Below, in pieces: positions 26,718-36,758 of a DNA stretch of 64,000 nucleotides. Made by a program: the position numbers and the translations under genes. Origin of the DNA: Geobacter sp. (lineage in GTDB: Bacteria > Desulfobacterota > Desulfuromonadia > Geobacterales > DSM-12255); assembly GCA_009684525.1 (NCBI GenBank), contig WKKR01000003.1:310001-374000 (forward strand), written 5' to 3'. The notes below the pieces were generated by a model that made no database searches, was not told where the DNA came from, and was given only the letters and a program-made list of their open reading frames with translations. How positions within the stretch are numbered: the first letter of the stretch is position 1; each line of letters starts with the position of its first letter.

Positions 26718-28469
26718 ATGATACCCGAAGAGACAATTCGCGAGGTACGGGAACGGGTTACGATTCTCGAACTGATTTCCGACTATGTCAGCCTCAAGAA
26801 ATCAGGGTCGAACTACCAGGGGCTCTGTCCGTTCCATGGCGAGAAGACCCCCTCGTTCAACGTCAATCCGGGGCGCGGCATCTTTCACTGTTTCGGTTGC
26901 GGCGTGGGTGGGAATGTCTTTTCGTTCATCATGCGCATGGAAGGGATCACCTTTCCCGAAGCTGTGAAGTTCCTGGCCCGCCGCGCCGGCATCGCCATCG
27001 AAGAACGACCGCTCACCCGCGGCGAGCAGCAACGCCAGGACGAACGGGAACAGTATTACCGGATAACGGAGCAGGCAGCCCAGTTTTATCGCGGCATTCT
27101 CCTCTCGGGTGAAGAGGGGGAGCCGGCCCGACAGTACCTGGGGCGTCGCGGCGTTGACCTGGCAACGGCCGAAGCGTACCGTCTCGGCTATGCCCCGGCG
27201 CGCTGGGATGGTCTCTGCCGCTACCTGGAACGGCGGGGCGCCGGCCTGGAACTGGTGGAAAAGCTCGGCCTGGTCCGGAAGCGCGAGGGAGGGGGATATT
27301 ACGATCTCTTCCGCAGCCGCCTCCTCTTCACCATCGCCGACATCCACGGCAGGCCCATCGCCTTTGGCGGCAGGGTGCTCGACGATTCGCTGCCCAAGTA
27401 CATCAACTCGCCGGAATCGCCCATTTATCGCAAGAGCGAGGTCCTCTTCGGCCTCGATCTGGGCAAGCAGACCATCAGGGAGAAGGGGAGCGTCATCGTT
27501 GTCGAGGGATATTTCGACCATCTCTCCCTCTACCAGGCAGGAATCCGGGAGGTGGTCGCCACCTGCGGCACGGCGCTCACTGCCGAGCACCTGAAACTCC
27601 TGCAGCGCTATGCCGGCCGGGTGCATACCCTGTTCGACTCCGACATCGCCGGCCAGAAGGCAACGGTTCGGGCCATGGACCTGGTCCTGCCCGAAGGTTT
27701 TCCGGCGGATGTGGTGGAGCTGCCCGAGGGTGACGATCCGGACAGTTTTGTCAAGCGGGAGGGGGACGAGGCCTTTCGCCGCCGCCTGGAATCGGCCCGG
27801 CCCATTTTCGAGTATTATTTCCGGCTCCTGCTCAAGACGCAGGACGCAGGAAGCGTGGAGGGGAAGCGCCGCATACTTGCGGAGTTGATCCCCCGGTTGC
27901 GCGTGATCCCCGACCGCATCCAGCGACGGTTATATGCCGCCGAGGTTGCGCGGATGCTGGGGGTGGACGAGACCGAGCTCCGTCTGGAAACAGGGCTCGC
28001 GGAACGGGACCAGCGCCCGGTTGCGCAACCGCAGAAGGGGCGTCCGACGGGGCCGGATACGGCGGAACTACTCCTGGCGCTGATTGGCAAATATCCGGAG
28101 CTTGCGGTACAGGCCCGGAAACAGGGTGTCACACGGCTCTTACCCCCGCATCTGGTGCCGCTTGCCGAATCACTCATCGAGGCAGGCAATGACCATGACC
28201 GGGTAGATTGGCCTTCCCTGCTGGAAGGCGTGGCTACTCCGGAAGAGCAGGGCCGACTCTCCGCCCTGTTCGTGCATGATGCGCATCTGGAGGGGATCGA
28301 TCCGGCAAAGGCCTTTGATCAGTGCTGCGTCTCCCTGGCACGGGGAGAGATCAAGGATATCAAGCAGCTTGCCCGTGAGCTGGCGCGGACGGAACCCGAC
28401 TCTCCCCGTTATCACGAGCTCCTGGCGCAGATTGAGACCTTGCGAAATAGAAAATCGCAATTACTATAA
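26718..28469 (+). CDS. dnaG: DNA primase
   Basis: This 583-residue primase has an N-terminal CHC2 zinc finger (CPFHGEKTPS, then FHCFGCG), a catalytic core ending with the Toprim motif VIVVEGYFDHLSLYQAG and DSDIAGQKA metal-binding acids, and a C-terminal helicase-binding region from about residue 430. It makes RNA primers for replication. It is followed 39 bases later by rpoD. Length is normal. Confidence 0.97.
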   Translation: MIPEETIREVRERVTILELISDYVSLKKSGSNYQGLCPFHGEKTPSFNVNPGRGIFHCFGCGVGGNVFSFIMRMEGITFPEAVKFLARRAGIAIEERPLTRGEQQRQDEREQYYRITEQAAQFYRGILLSGEEGEPARQYLGRRGVDLATAEAYRLGYAPARWDGLCRYLERRGAGLELVEKLGLVRKREGGGYYDLFRSRLLFTIADIHGRPIAFGGRVLDDSLPKYINSPESPIYRKSEVLFGLDLGKQTIREKGSVIVVEGYFDHLSLYQAGIREVVATCGTALTAEHLKLLQRYAGRVHTLFDSDIAGQKATVRAMDLVLPEGFPADVVELPEGDDPDSFVKREGDEAFRRRLESARPIFEYYFRLLLKTQDAGSVEGKRRILAELIPRLRVIPDRIQRRLYAAEVARMLGVDETELRLETGLAERDQRPVAQPQKGRPTGPDTAELLLALIGKYPELAVQARKQGVTRLLPPHLVPLAESLIEAGNDHDRVDWPSLLEGVATPEEQGRLSALFVHDAHLEGIDPAKAFDQCCVSLARGEIKDIKQLARELARTEPDSPRYHELLAQIETLRNRKSQLL

Positions 28470-28508
28470 AAGTATAGATATATCTACGTACCGTTCGAGG
28501 TGTTGTGC

Positions 28509-30269
<1,761 letters not shown>

Positions 30270-30298
30270 CTAACATGTCTGCTGCGAGAGCAGTGACG

Positions 30299-30336
30299 AG
30301 GCCGCATCGGGCAACCGGTGCGGCCTTTCCGTTTTC
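30299..30336 (+). terminator. Intrinsic terminator after rpoD
   Basis: AGGCCGCATCGG (30299-30310) pairs with CCGGTGCGGCCT (30315-30326) with a single G-T pair and a GCAA loop, then TTCCGTTTTCC. It ends the rpsU-rpoD operon. Confidence 0.85.
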
Positions 30337-30372
30337 CGGGGGATCGAAGGGGTTTCCCGGCTCCCGATACTC

Positions 30373-30381
30373 TGGTATGAT
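30373..30381 (+). promoter_or_regulatory. Extended -10 promoter candidate before the J-domain gene
   Basis: TGGTATGAT at 30373-30381 gives an extended -10 element (TGn-TATGAT). No good -35 box lies at 17 bases. Transcription could start near 30388 and serve the J-domain, YbaK and Sir2 genes. Confidence 0.45.
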
Positions 30382-30465
30382 AACGGTGCGTGGGCTGCTC
30401 TCCACGTTCGTTGAGGATTATTTCCGTGTTTAGCGAAAAAGCCTCCTGTGTCGCCCGGGCTGTCT

Positions 30466-31311
30466 ATGGATACTCTGCTGCGCTATTACGAAATTCTCGG
30501 CCTCAAGCCTGATGCCACGAGCCAGGAGGTCCGCCGTGCCTACCGGGAGCTGGTCCGGGTTTGGCACCCCGACCGCTTCGGCGATGATCTGCATCTGCAG
30601 CAGCTTGCCCAGGAGAAGCTGAAAGAGATCAACGAGGCCTATCGGGTAGTCAAGGTGGATCTGGCTGCTCATCCACGTTCCGAGACCCTGCAAGAAGCGA
30701 CAGCTCGGCCTTCCGCCAAGCCTGCGCCAGCCCCTCCGGCAGAGGATGAAAAGGTTGCACCGCCGCATCGGCCTGCTCCTTCCTCCCGCCGACCGATTCA
30801 GTCACCATTTACCTTGGGCACACTGCTCCCCTTTTTCTCGTCCTGGCAGAACGCACTGTTTCTTGCTCTGGCGGTGGGTTGTGTCCGCTTTACCGTAATC
30901 CGCTACGGCACCTTTTTCAATGGTGCCGGGTATGCGCTCGAGATGCTGGCGCTGCCTCTGGTATTCGCCTTCCTGTGCAACTCGCGTGTCGGGGGGCGAC
31001 GGTATCTCTGGGGCGTGTATGTCGCGGTGCTGCTGTTGTTCGGCGGTCTCGTGCTCTACGATGCCGTGACCTTCAAAAAGGAGTTGCAGGAGGCCGGCAG
31101 CTATCGTTATGCTGCTCCTGCGGATGGCGGTGGCTATACCGGGGGAGGCGGAGGGGGGTGGCCTTCGGGGACCGGGTCGGCGCCTTTCTCTGTCCCGGAC
31201 CGGCGGGCACCCTCGGGACCTGTGGCGCCTGTTCCTCCTGCCGTGCCTGCACCGGAGGCCCCGTTGGCACCTGCTGCACCCATCATGCCGCCTGCGCCGC
31301 CGGCCCGCTGA
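30466..31311 (+). CDS. Membrane protein with N-terminal J domain and Pro/Gly-rich tail
   Basis: Residues 1-65 form a J domain with the diagnostic HPD tripeptide (VWHPDRFGDD) and the preceding YYEILGLKPDATSQEVRRAYREL helices. A Pro/Ala-rich linker follows (about 75-110), then hydrophobic segments around 120-200 and a C-terminal tail rich in Gly and Pro (about 210-281). It would recruit a DnaK-type chaperone at the membrane, but the client is unknown. The frame begins at a GTG six codons upstream; neither start has a clear ribosome binding site. The gene is ahead of ybaK. Confidence 0.75.
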   Translation: MDTLLRYYEILGLKPDATSQEVRRAYRELVRVWHPDRFGDDLHLQQLAQEKLKEINEAYRVVKVDLAAHPRSETLQEATARPSAKPAPAPPAEDEKVAPPHRPAPSSRRPIQSPFTLGTLLPFFSSWQNALFLALAVGCVRFTVIRYGTFFNGAGYALEMLALPLVFAFLCNSRVGGRRYLWGVYVAVLLLFGGLVLYDAVTFKKELQEAGSYRYAAPADGGGYTGGGGGGWPSGTGSAPFSVPDRRAPSGPVAPVPPAVPAPEAPLAPAAPIMPPAPPAR

Positions 31312-31343
31312 CAGACTACGCATTACACATCATAGAGGTTGTC

Positions 31344-31826
31344 ATGGCAAAGGAAAAGACCCCTGTTACCGCTGCGGTTCGTCTGTTGCGCCAGTCGGGG
31401 CTCCCGTTCACCGATCATCTGTACGATTATGAGGAAAAAGGGGGCACTTCGGTCTCGTCCCGCGAGCTGGGGGTGGATGAGCACTGTGTGATCAAGACCC
31501 TGATCATGGAGGATGAACGGAAAAATCCGCTCATAGTCCTTATGCATGGTGATCGCCAGGTTTCCACCAGGGAACTGGCCCGAATCATGGGGGTCAAGGC
31601 CATAAGCGCCTGTTCACCCGAGACTGCAAACAGGCATTCCGGTTATCTGGTGGGGGGGACTTCTCCCTTCGGGACCAGGAAGCCGATGCCGGTCTTCATG
31701 GAGGAGACGATCCTGGCTCTCTCCAAGATATATCTCAACGGCGGCAAGCGAGGTTATCTGGTCGGGATGAATCCGCAGGATGTTGTGCAGCTGCTCAGGC
31801 CGGCACTGGTCCGCGTGGCCGTGTAG
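31344..31826 (+). CDS. YbaK/EbsC-family Cys-tRNA deacylase
   Basis: This 160-residue protein carries the YbaK fold features KTPVTAAVRLLR, VIKTLIMEDERKNPLIVLMHGDRQVSTREL (split: KTLIM, LIVLMHGD, STREL) and GGTSPFGTRKPMPVF. Members hydrolyse Cys-tRNA(Pro) or other misacylated tRNAs. The ATG at 31344 follows GAGG by seven bases; longer frames upstream are shadow sequence from the J-domain gene. It lies 32 bases after the J-domain gene. Confidence 0.9.
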   Translation: MAKEKTPVTAAVRLLRQSGLPFTDHLYDYEEKGGTSVSSRELGVDEHCVIKTLIMEDERKNPLIVLMHGDRQVSTRELARIMGVKAISACSPETANRHSGYLVGGTSPFGTRKPMPVFMEETILALSKIYLNGGKRGYLVGMNPQDVVQLLRPALVRVAV

Positions 31827-31873
31827 ATCCGGTCAGTCTCTGGAGAGTCACTGTGGTGATGAAAGGAGAGGGT

Positions 31874-32707
31874 ATGACGACACCAGAAACGTTACAGAAG
31901 GCCGCTGCCGCCATTCGGCATGCGCGGGTGCTGGTAGTTACCGCAGGCGCCGGAATGGGGGTCGACTCCGGGTTGCCCGACTTCCGCGGCGACCGGGGAT
32001 TCTGGAACGCCTATCCCATGTATGAACGACTGGGGGTCGATTTCGTCGGTGCAGCCAACCCTGTCCATTTTTCCCGCGATCCCGCATTCGGATGGGGCTT
32101 TTATGGCCATCGCACCAATCTCTACCGGGAAACCGTTCCCCATGCGGGATTTGCCATTCTATTGGAGTGGATACAACGTTTCGGGCTTGAACATTTTGTC
32201 GTGACCTCGAATGTGGATGGACAGTTTCAGAAGGCCGGGTTTGCCGGCGATGCCATCCTTGAGGTCCATGGCTCCATACACCACCTCCAGTGCCTGCAAC
32301 CGTGCTCTCCGGCTATCTGGGACAATCAAGAAGAAGTCCCAGTTGACCTGGGGACGATGCGTGCCCGTCATATCCCCCACTGTATCCATTGTGGTGGTGT
32401 TGCCCGTCCCAATATCCTTATGTTCGGCGATTTTTCCTGGCTTTCCGATCGCACGCGGCGCCAGGAACGAAACTTTGACGAATTTCTGACCGATAACGGC
32501 GCTGAGCCCATGGTTGTGGTGGAGATGGGAGCCGGAACTGCGATCCCCACTATCCGCAGTCTGAGCGAGCAGCTGGGTCATCGGTACGGAGCAACGGTCA
32601 TCCGTATCAATCCCAGAGAGGCCCAGATAGACGCTCCCCATCATTCCGTGTCAATGCAGGCCCTTGCCGGTTTGCAAGAGATCGACGCGTTCCTTGCGGG
32701 CGATTGA
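31874..32707 (+). CDS. Sir2-like NAD-dependent deacetylase-family protein
   Basis: This 277-residue protein has the NAD-binding TAGAGMGVDSGLPDFRG block, TSNVDGQF in place of the usual TQNIDG, the catalytic His in EVHGS and two Cys pairs (CLQPC, CIHC) that could hold zinc. The nicotinamide-transfer chemistry of sirtuins is plausible, but the Q-to-S change (TQN to TSN) makes the activity less certain. AAAGGAG five bases before the ATG at 31874 supports this start. It follows ybaK by 47 bases. Confidence 0.85.
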   Translation: MTTPETLQKAAAAIRHARVLVVTAGAGMGVDSGLPDFRGDRGFWNAYPMYERLGVDFVGAANPVHFSRDPAFGWGFYGHRTNLYRETVPHAGFAILLEWIQRFGLEHFVVTSNVDGQFQKAGFAGDAILEVHGSIHHLQCLQPCSPAIWDNQEEVPVDLGTMRARHIPHCIHCGGVARPNILMFGDFSWLSDRTRRQERNFDEFLTDNGAEPMVVVEMGAGTAIPTIRSLSEQLGHRYGATVIRINPREAQIDAPHHSVSMQALAGLQEIDAFLAGD

Positions 32708-32971
32708 TCAGAAGCGTATCGGCTTTTTCCCCCCTTTTTTCGCGCTGACACTAATCCGGAGCGGTTGTTTTTCGGTGTTTGCCCCGGCATTCTTCATCTT
32801 GACGAAGGTGGAGAGAATTTCGTCCAAACGCTCATGGACGAATGTCCGTGTCTCTTCGCTGCCGTCCAGCATGATCACCTGCGAATATGATTTCCCCTCT
32901 GCCGGGCCGACATTGATCACTTCTATGACCATCAGCTCGAACCCCTGTCTCTCTTTTCCTCGATGTCCCAT
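32708..32971 (-). CDS. Fur-controlled small protein, unknown function
   Basis: This 87-residue protein is soluble and basic, with no cysteine. The N-terminal half is probably beta strands (FELMVIEVINVG, SYSQVIMLDG) followed by a helix (TRTFVHERLDEILSTFVKM) and a Lys-rich tail. AAAAGG nine bases before the ATG at 32971 fixes the start. Its promoter has a 17-of-19 match to the Fur box, so iron limitation should induce it. I do not recognise the family. It lies tail to tail with the Sir2 gene. Confidence 0.8.
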   Translation of the reverse strand: MGHRGKERQGFELMVIEVINVGPAEGKSYSQVIMLDGSEETRTFVHERLDEILSTFVKMKNAGANTEKQPLRISVSAKKGGKKPIRF

Positions 32972-33020
32972 GGTTCCCATCCTTTTAAAACAGGGCTTAT
33001 GTCTGTCTGTACCTGCTGAC

Positions 33021-33057
33021 AGCATACGCTCACGTTAGGAAAATGACAATCATTATC
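33021..33057 (-). promoter_or_regulatory. Promoter with Fur box for the 87-residue gene
   Basis: On the minus strand TTGTCA (33049-33044) and TATGCT (33026-33021) are separated by 17 bases. The segment 33039-33057 reads, in the plus direction, GAAAATGACAATCATTATC, which differs from the Fur consensus at two positions and covers the -35 box. Iron-loaded Fur would block polymerase. Confidence 0.85.
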
Positions 33058-33157
33058 AAAATTACTCCCCTCTGTCTCTGCTCGGCGCTCTTTGTCTTGA
33101 AATGACAGCGCCAGTGCAGGTGCATCGAGACATCCCGGTTTGGCTGGAGAAAAAAAC

Positions 33158-33186
33158 TTGACACCCTTGAGTGCATTTCATACTAT
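33158..33186 (+). promoter_or_regulatory. Strong promoter of the tRNA gene
   Basis: TTGACA (33158-33163) and TACTAT (33181-33186) are 17 bases apart, 16 bases before the tRNA. It is oriented away from the Fur-controlled gene, so the two promoters diverge within about 150 bases. Confidence 0.85.
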
Positions 33187-33201
33187 GAACTTTCGCTTTG
33201 A

Positions 33202-33278
33202 GGGCCTATAGCTCAGTTGGCTAGAGCTACCGGCTCATAACCGGTCGGTCCCAGGTTCGAGTCCTGGTGGGCCCACCA
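33202..33278 (+). tRNA. tRNA with CAU anticodon (Ile2 or elongator Met)
   Basis: The 77-base gene has a complete cloverleaf: acceptor GGGCCTA pairing with TGGGCCC, anticodon stem ACCGG/CCGGT with loop CTCATAA (anticodon CAT), TTCGAGTC T-arm and an encoded CCA. The acceptor resembles isoleucine tRNAs, so the CAU anticodon would be lysidine-modified to read AUA; an elongator Met tRNA is the alternative. A perfect 12-bp terminator follows. Confidence 0.9.
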
Positions 33279-33348
33279 TCCAAAACTCCGGGTTGAGGGG
33301 ATGCCCATAAAGCGCCAGCGTAACGAAAAAACCTCTTTGCCGAGGATG

Positions 33349-33383
33349 AAAAAGAGTGCACACCTTAAGGTTGCACTCTTTTT
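33349..33383 (+). terminator. Terminator of the tRNA transcript
   Basis: AAAAAGAGTGCA (33349-33360) and TGCACTCTTTTT (33372-33383) form a perfect 12-bp stem with an 11-base loop that ends in T residues. Confidence 0.88.
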
Positions 33384-33395
33384 CTTTGGTCGACG

Positions 33396-34514
33396 ATGAA
33401 CGTGCCCATAGTCTCAGATCTGGTTGGTATTGTTAATAAAATTGCTCCGCCGCGCTTTGCGGAAGGTTGGGATAACCCCGGTTTGCAGGTGGGTGATCCC
33501 GGCGTTCAGGTAAAGAGAATCATGGTTGCTCTGGATGCCTCACCTGCCTCTGTCGATGCCGCCATCTCCCATCGCTGCAACCTTCTCTTCACGCACCATC
33601 CCCTCATTTTCAAACCCCTGAAGAAATTATCATCTGCCGATCCTGACGGTTCCCTGCTTTTTCGAGCAATCCGTAACGACCTGGCAATTGTGGCACTGCA
33701 CACCAATTACGATATCGCCAGCGGCGGGGTGAATGACCTGCTTGCGGAACGGCTCGGACTGATCTCTGCCGAACCGCTGCAGATAACCGGTTCTGACGAG
33801 CTCGTGAAGCTGTGCGTCTTTGTGCCGCTTGGGCATGAGGTGCAGGTCATGGAGGCGCTCTTCCGTTTCAGCGGTTTCATCGGCAATTATTCGGAGTGCT
33901 CTTTCCGGGTGGCAGGCACCGGAACCTTCCGGCCTCTGGATGGTGCCACGCCATTTATCGGCGAGAAGGGGGAACGGGCTTCGGTTGGAGAGAGCCGGAT
34001 CGAGGTCCTGCTGCGCAAGACAGACCTTGAGGCGGCTGTGGCGGCTCTGAAAAAGGTCCATCCCTACGAAGAGCCGGCCTTTGATCTCTATCCCCTCGTT
34101 AACCGGGGGGCTTCCCGTGGATTGGGACGGATTGGCGAGCTTGCGGCAGAGACGACCCTGCGCGAGTTTGCACAGGAGGCCAAACAACGCCTGGGGGCGG
34201 GCGGACTTCGCTTCGTGGGTGATCCGGCGCGGAAGGTCCGGCGAGTTGCTCTCTGTGGCGGAAGCGGGGCATCGCTCCTGCGGGATGCGTATTTCCGTGG
34301 TGCCGATGTCCTGGTGACTGGAGACATTAAGTATCATGAAGCTCGCGACGCTGAAGGGCTCGGAATGGCCCTGGTCGATGCGGGCCACTTTGCCACTGAA
34401 CGGCTCATGGTGCAGGGCCTTGCCGACCGCATTATGCGGGAGATGGAGCGCCTTCGCTATGCGGTCGACACCATCCCATTTGCAGGGGAAGAGGATCCAT
34501 TCAGTTATATGTGA
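33396..34514 (+). CDS. NIF3-like (YbgI/YqfO) dinuclear-metal protein
   Basis: This 372-residue protein has the NIF3 signatures GWDNPGLQVGD and FTHHPLIFKPLKKL with metal-binding His residues, ALHTNYDIASGGVND in the middle, and GDIKYHEARDAEGLG and DAGHFATERL at the C-terminal end. The central part (about 125-240) is an inserted PII/CutA-like domain, as in the YqfO subgroup. Proteins of the family form hexameric toroids; some members act as GTP cyclohydrolase-like or DNA-interacting proteins, but the role here is unknown. The ATG at 33396 begins directly after a terminator hairpin. Confidence 0.93.
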   Translation: MNVPIVSDLVGIVNKIAPPRFAEGWDNPGLQVGDPGVQVKRIMVALDASPASVDAAISHRCNLLFTHHPLIFKPLKKLSSADPDGSLLFRAIRNDLAIVALHTNYDIASGGVNDLLAERLGLISAEPLQITGSDELVKLCVFVPLGHEVQVMEALFRFSGFIGNYSECSFRVAGTGTFRPLDGATPFIGEKGERASVGESRIEVLLRKTDLEAAVAALKKVHPYEEPAFDLYPLVNRGASRGLGRIGELAAETTLREFAQEAKQRLGAGGLRFVGDPARKVRRVALCGGSGASLLRDAYFRGADVLVTGDIKYHEARDAEGLGMALVDAGHFATERLMVQGLADRIMREMERLRYAVDTIPFAGEEDPFSYM

Positions 34515-34569
34515 CTAGGGTATGGTTTGACGGTACGGGAAGATATCAACGGCGGAAAGGGGAGTAGAA

Positions 34570-35286
34570 GTGCACAAGAATTTACTGACGCTTGACGAGC
34601 TGCAGGAGATCGATCTGAAGCTCGATGGGGTTGCAAACGCGAGAGAAGTACTGATGGCAGAGATCACGGAGCTGGACCGGACGGTCACTGCTGCGCGCCA
34701 GGAGCTTCTTCTGAAGCAGGAAGAGCAGGCTCAGTTGGAAGATGAGAAGGCGAGCTTGGATGTTACCCTGGCTGCCGAGTCGGAGAATATCGTCCGTTCC
34801 GAGTCGCGATTGAAGGAGATCAAGACGCAGAAGGAGTATCAGGCTGTTTCCAAAGAGATCTCCATGGCCCGCAAGATGAAAGCTGAGCTGGAAGAACAGC
34901 TTCTGCAGAAGATCGGCCAGATCGAGGAGCTCAAGGGGGAGATTGCCGAGCGTGAAGGGAATCTCGCCCAGCTGGAAGAGAACGTCTCTTCCCAGCAGTC
35001 CGAGGTCCAGGGCAAGATCGATGCGCTGGAGAAGGATGTTGCCGGAGACCGCAAAAGCCGCGAGGAAAAGGTACGCAGCCTTCCGGCCAATATCGTGAAA
35101 CGCTATGGGACGCTCAGGGAACTCAGGCGGGGCATCGCAGTGGTTGAGGCGCGCGATGGCAGCTGTCTCGGCTGCAACATGAATCTCCCTCCTCAACTCT
35201 ATAACACCCTGTTCCGTGGTAATGAGCTTATTACCTGCCCGCATTGCCAGCGTATCCTGGTGCTGCGTCAGCAAACGCAAGGGTAG
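34570..35286 (+). CDS. C4-type zinc ribbon coiled-coil protein (DUF164)
   Basis: This 238-residue protein is a long coiled coil (about 10-185, rich in Glu, Lys, Leu and Gln) with a C-terminal zinc ribbon made of CLGC and, 21 residues later, CPHC. The family contains proteins of uncertain role, some of which chaperone or bind nucleic acid. GTG at 34570 is preceded by GGGGAG five bases away, which supports that start. It sits directly upstream of the RNase P RNA gene, which is a recurrent placement in this group as I recall. Confidence 0.88.
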   Translation: MHKNLLTLDELQEIDLKLDGVANAREVLMAEITELDRTVTAARQELLLKQEEQAQLEDEKASLDVTLAAESENIVRSESRLKEIKTQKEYQAVSKEISMARKMKAELEEQLLQKIGQIEELKGEIAEREGNLAQLEENVSSQQSEVQGKIDALEKDVAGDRKSREEKVRSLPANIVKRYGTLRELRRGIAVVEARDGSCLGCNMNLPPQLYNTLFRGNELITCPHCQRILVLRQQTQG

Positions 35287-35384
35287 CGGGGACTTACCGA
35301 TCCGTCTGCAGAATGCGGTAGTGCGCCGATGGATTTTCGCCGGCTTCCGAAGCTTTTGCAGCCGGATTATGGGTATATCGGTTT

Positions 35385-35754
35385 GGTCAAAGCAGGACAG
35401 GTGGCCGCCGCCTGCTTGCAGGGGGAGGAAAGTCCGGGCTCCACAGGGCATGGTGCTGGATAACGTCCAGCGGGGGTGACCCCAGGGAAAGTGCCACAGA
35501 GAGAAGTCCGCCCGCTTTGGCGGGTAAGGGTGAAAGGGTGAGGTAAGAGCTCACCGGGTTCGACGGTGACGTCGGATGCCAGGTAAACCCCACCAGGAGC
35601 AAGGCCGAATAGGGAAGCGCCAAGGACGGCCCGTCCGTGCTTCCGGGTTGGCTGCTTGAGGCCGTTGGCAACGACGGTCCTAGATGAATGGCCATCGCTT
35701 TTTTGCAGGTAACTGCAAGGGAGAACAGAACCCGGCTTACGTGCTGCTTTGACC
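35385..35754 (+). ncRNA. rnpB: RNase P RNA (type A)
   Basis: The RNA contains the conserved CR-I segment GAGGAAAGTCCGGGCTCC and the CR-V segment ACAGAACCCGGCTTAC. The two ends pair as GGTCAAAGCAG and CTGCTTTGACC, the P1 helix. The ~370-base size is normal for bacterial type A RNase P. It removes the 5' leader of tRNA precursors together with the RnpA protein. A T-run (TTTTTT) follows 2 bases after the end. Confidence 0.93.
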
Positions 35755-35802
35755 AATTTTTTATTGACGGATGCCCGGCCTGTCTGCGGGTTTCCCGACG
35801 AC

Positions 35803-36393
35803 ATGGCAGGAAATCACGTGACAGATGACGAGAAGTGGCGGATCGGGCTTGCCGCTGTCGTAGAGGAGTTTGCTGCTCTTGACGAGGCGCGACGCTGTGC
35901 AGTGGTTGCGCTGGTACATCAGATAATGGCAGTCAAGGGAGAGATTGCTGCCTGCTTCTCCCTGGTGGACGGTGCCGCAGTCTGCGCGCAGTGTGGTGGC
36001 GAATGTTGCCGGGCCGGACGCTATCATTTTACCGTGATCGATCTGCTCGCCTATCTGGTGGCTCAGCGAAAATTGTTCACCCCGTCTTTCGATTCCGGGG
36101 CATGCCCCTTTATCGGTGGGGATGGATGCCTGATGGAGCCGCAGTTCAGACCCTACAACTGTGTGACCTTTGTCTGTGACCGCGTGGAACTGGAGATGGC
36201 GCCAGGCCCGCGGCAGGACTTCAATTCCCTGTGCGACAGGCTTCTTACATGCTATCTCGAAATGGAAGCGCTGTTGGCAAACCGCTTCCGTTCCGGGCTC
36301 CTTATCAACTGTGAACGATATCTGGATGGCAAGGCTGCCATGCTCGGCGCTGTCGACCGGTTCTCGCCGCCCAGGGAACTAGAGGAAAAGTAA
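35803..36393 (+). CDS. Cys-rich YkgJ-like protein, putative metal-binding
   Basis: This 196-residue protein (from ATG 35803) carries CAQCGGECC, then CPFIGGDGC and later single Cys residues (NCVTFVCDR), a pattern like the YkgJ family that is thought to bind zinc or an iron-sulphur cluster. The frame is open to within the RNase P RNA end, but no start there has a good ribosome binding site; GTG at 35818 with AGGA in front is an alternative start. It ends with TAATG overlapping the next gene, which indicates coupling. Confidence 0.75.
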   Translation: MAGNHVTDDEKWRIGLAAVVEEFAALDEARRCAVVALVHQIMAVKGEIAACFSLVDGAAVCAQCGGECCRAGRYHFTVIDLLAYLVAQRKLFTPSFDSGACPFIGGDGCLMEPQFRPYNCVTFVCDRVELEMAPGPRQDFNSLCDRLLTCYLEMEALLANRFRSGLLINCERYLDGKAAMLGAVDRFSPPRELEEK

Positions 36394-36758
36394 TGGCTAC
36401 GATACGTGACCTTGTGCTCGTTCATGTGGACAACCGCCCCGGTTTCTTCGCCCGGATCGAAGAGATTGTCCCCGACGTCAAGCCGGGCTGGTGGCAGGTG
36501 CGGCTCCTGGTGCTCACCTTGCCGCTGCAGGTCTATACCTGGATACTCGATGAGAGCCAGATCAATGGCGCCCCCTTTACCATGGGGGGGACGCCAATGG
36601 TTCTGGAGAACGTGGTCTGCCCCCCCCAGACAAAAGAGAGGCATCAACCCTTCCCCACCTCTTCGAACGAGGAAGAGCCCACTCCCTCTCCGTCCGCCAG
36701 CGATGCCCCTTCACCGGCCAAGGTGGTCTTTCTGGCCGACCGCAAGAAAAAGGACTGA
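36393..36758 (+). CDS. Unknown 121-residue protein coupled to the YkgJ-like gene
   Basis: The protein has a compact N-terminal part (about 1-80, with IRDLVLVHVDNRPGFFARI and WWQVRLLVLTLPLQVY) and a disordered Ser/Pro/Glu-rich C-terminus. No signal peptide or known motif is seen. The ATG overlaps the upstream stop by one base (TAATG), with AGAGGAAAAG in front. Co-transcription with the Cys-rich gene suggests a shared role, still unknown. Confidence 0.7.
   Translation: MATIRDLVLVHVDNRPGFFARIEEIVPDVKPGWWQVRLLVLTLPLQVYTWILDESQINGAPFTMGGTPMVLENVVCPPQTKERHQPFPTSSNEEEPTPSPSASDAPSPAKVVFLADRKKKD

Noticed and set aside
30879-31343. N-terminal extension of YbaK
   Set aside because: It overlaps the J-domain gene in a different frame and is Cys/Arg/Gly-rich shadow; the ATG at 31344 has a ribosome binding site.
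32971-33025. Longer start of the Fur-controlled gene at 33025
   Set aside because: The AAAAGG site fits the ATG at 32971 with nine bases, and the predicted transcript start lies near 33014, after the longer start.
33202-33278. tRNA as an integration site of a mobile element
   Set aside because: No integrase, no repeated tRNA end and no change in gene content beside it.
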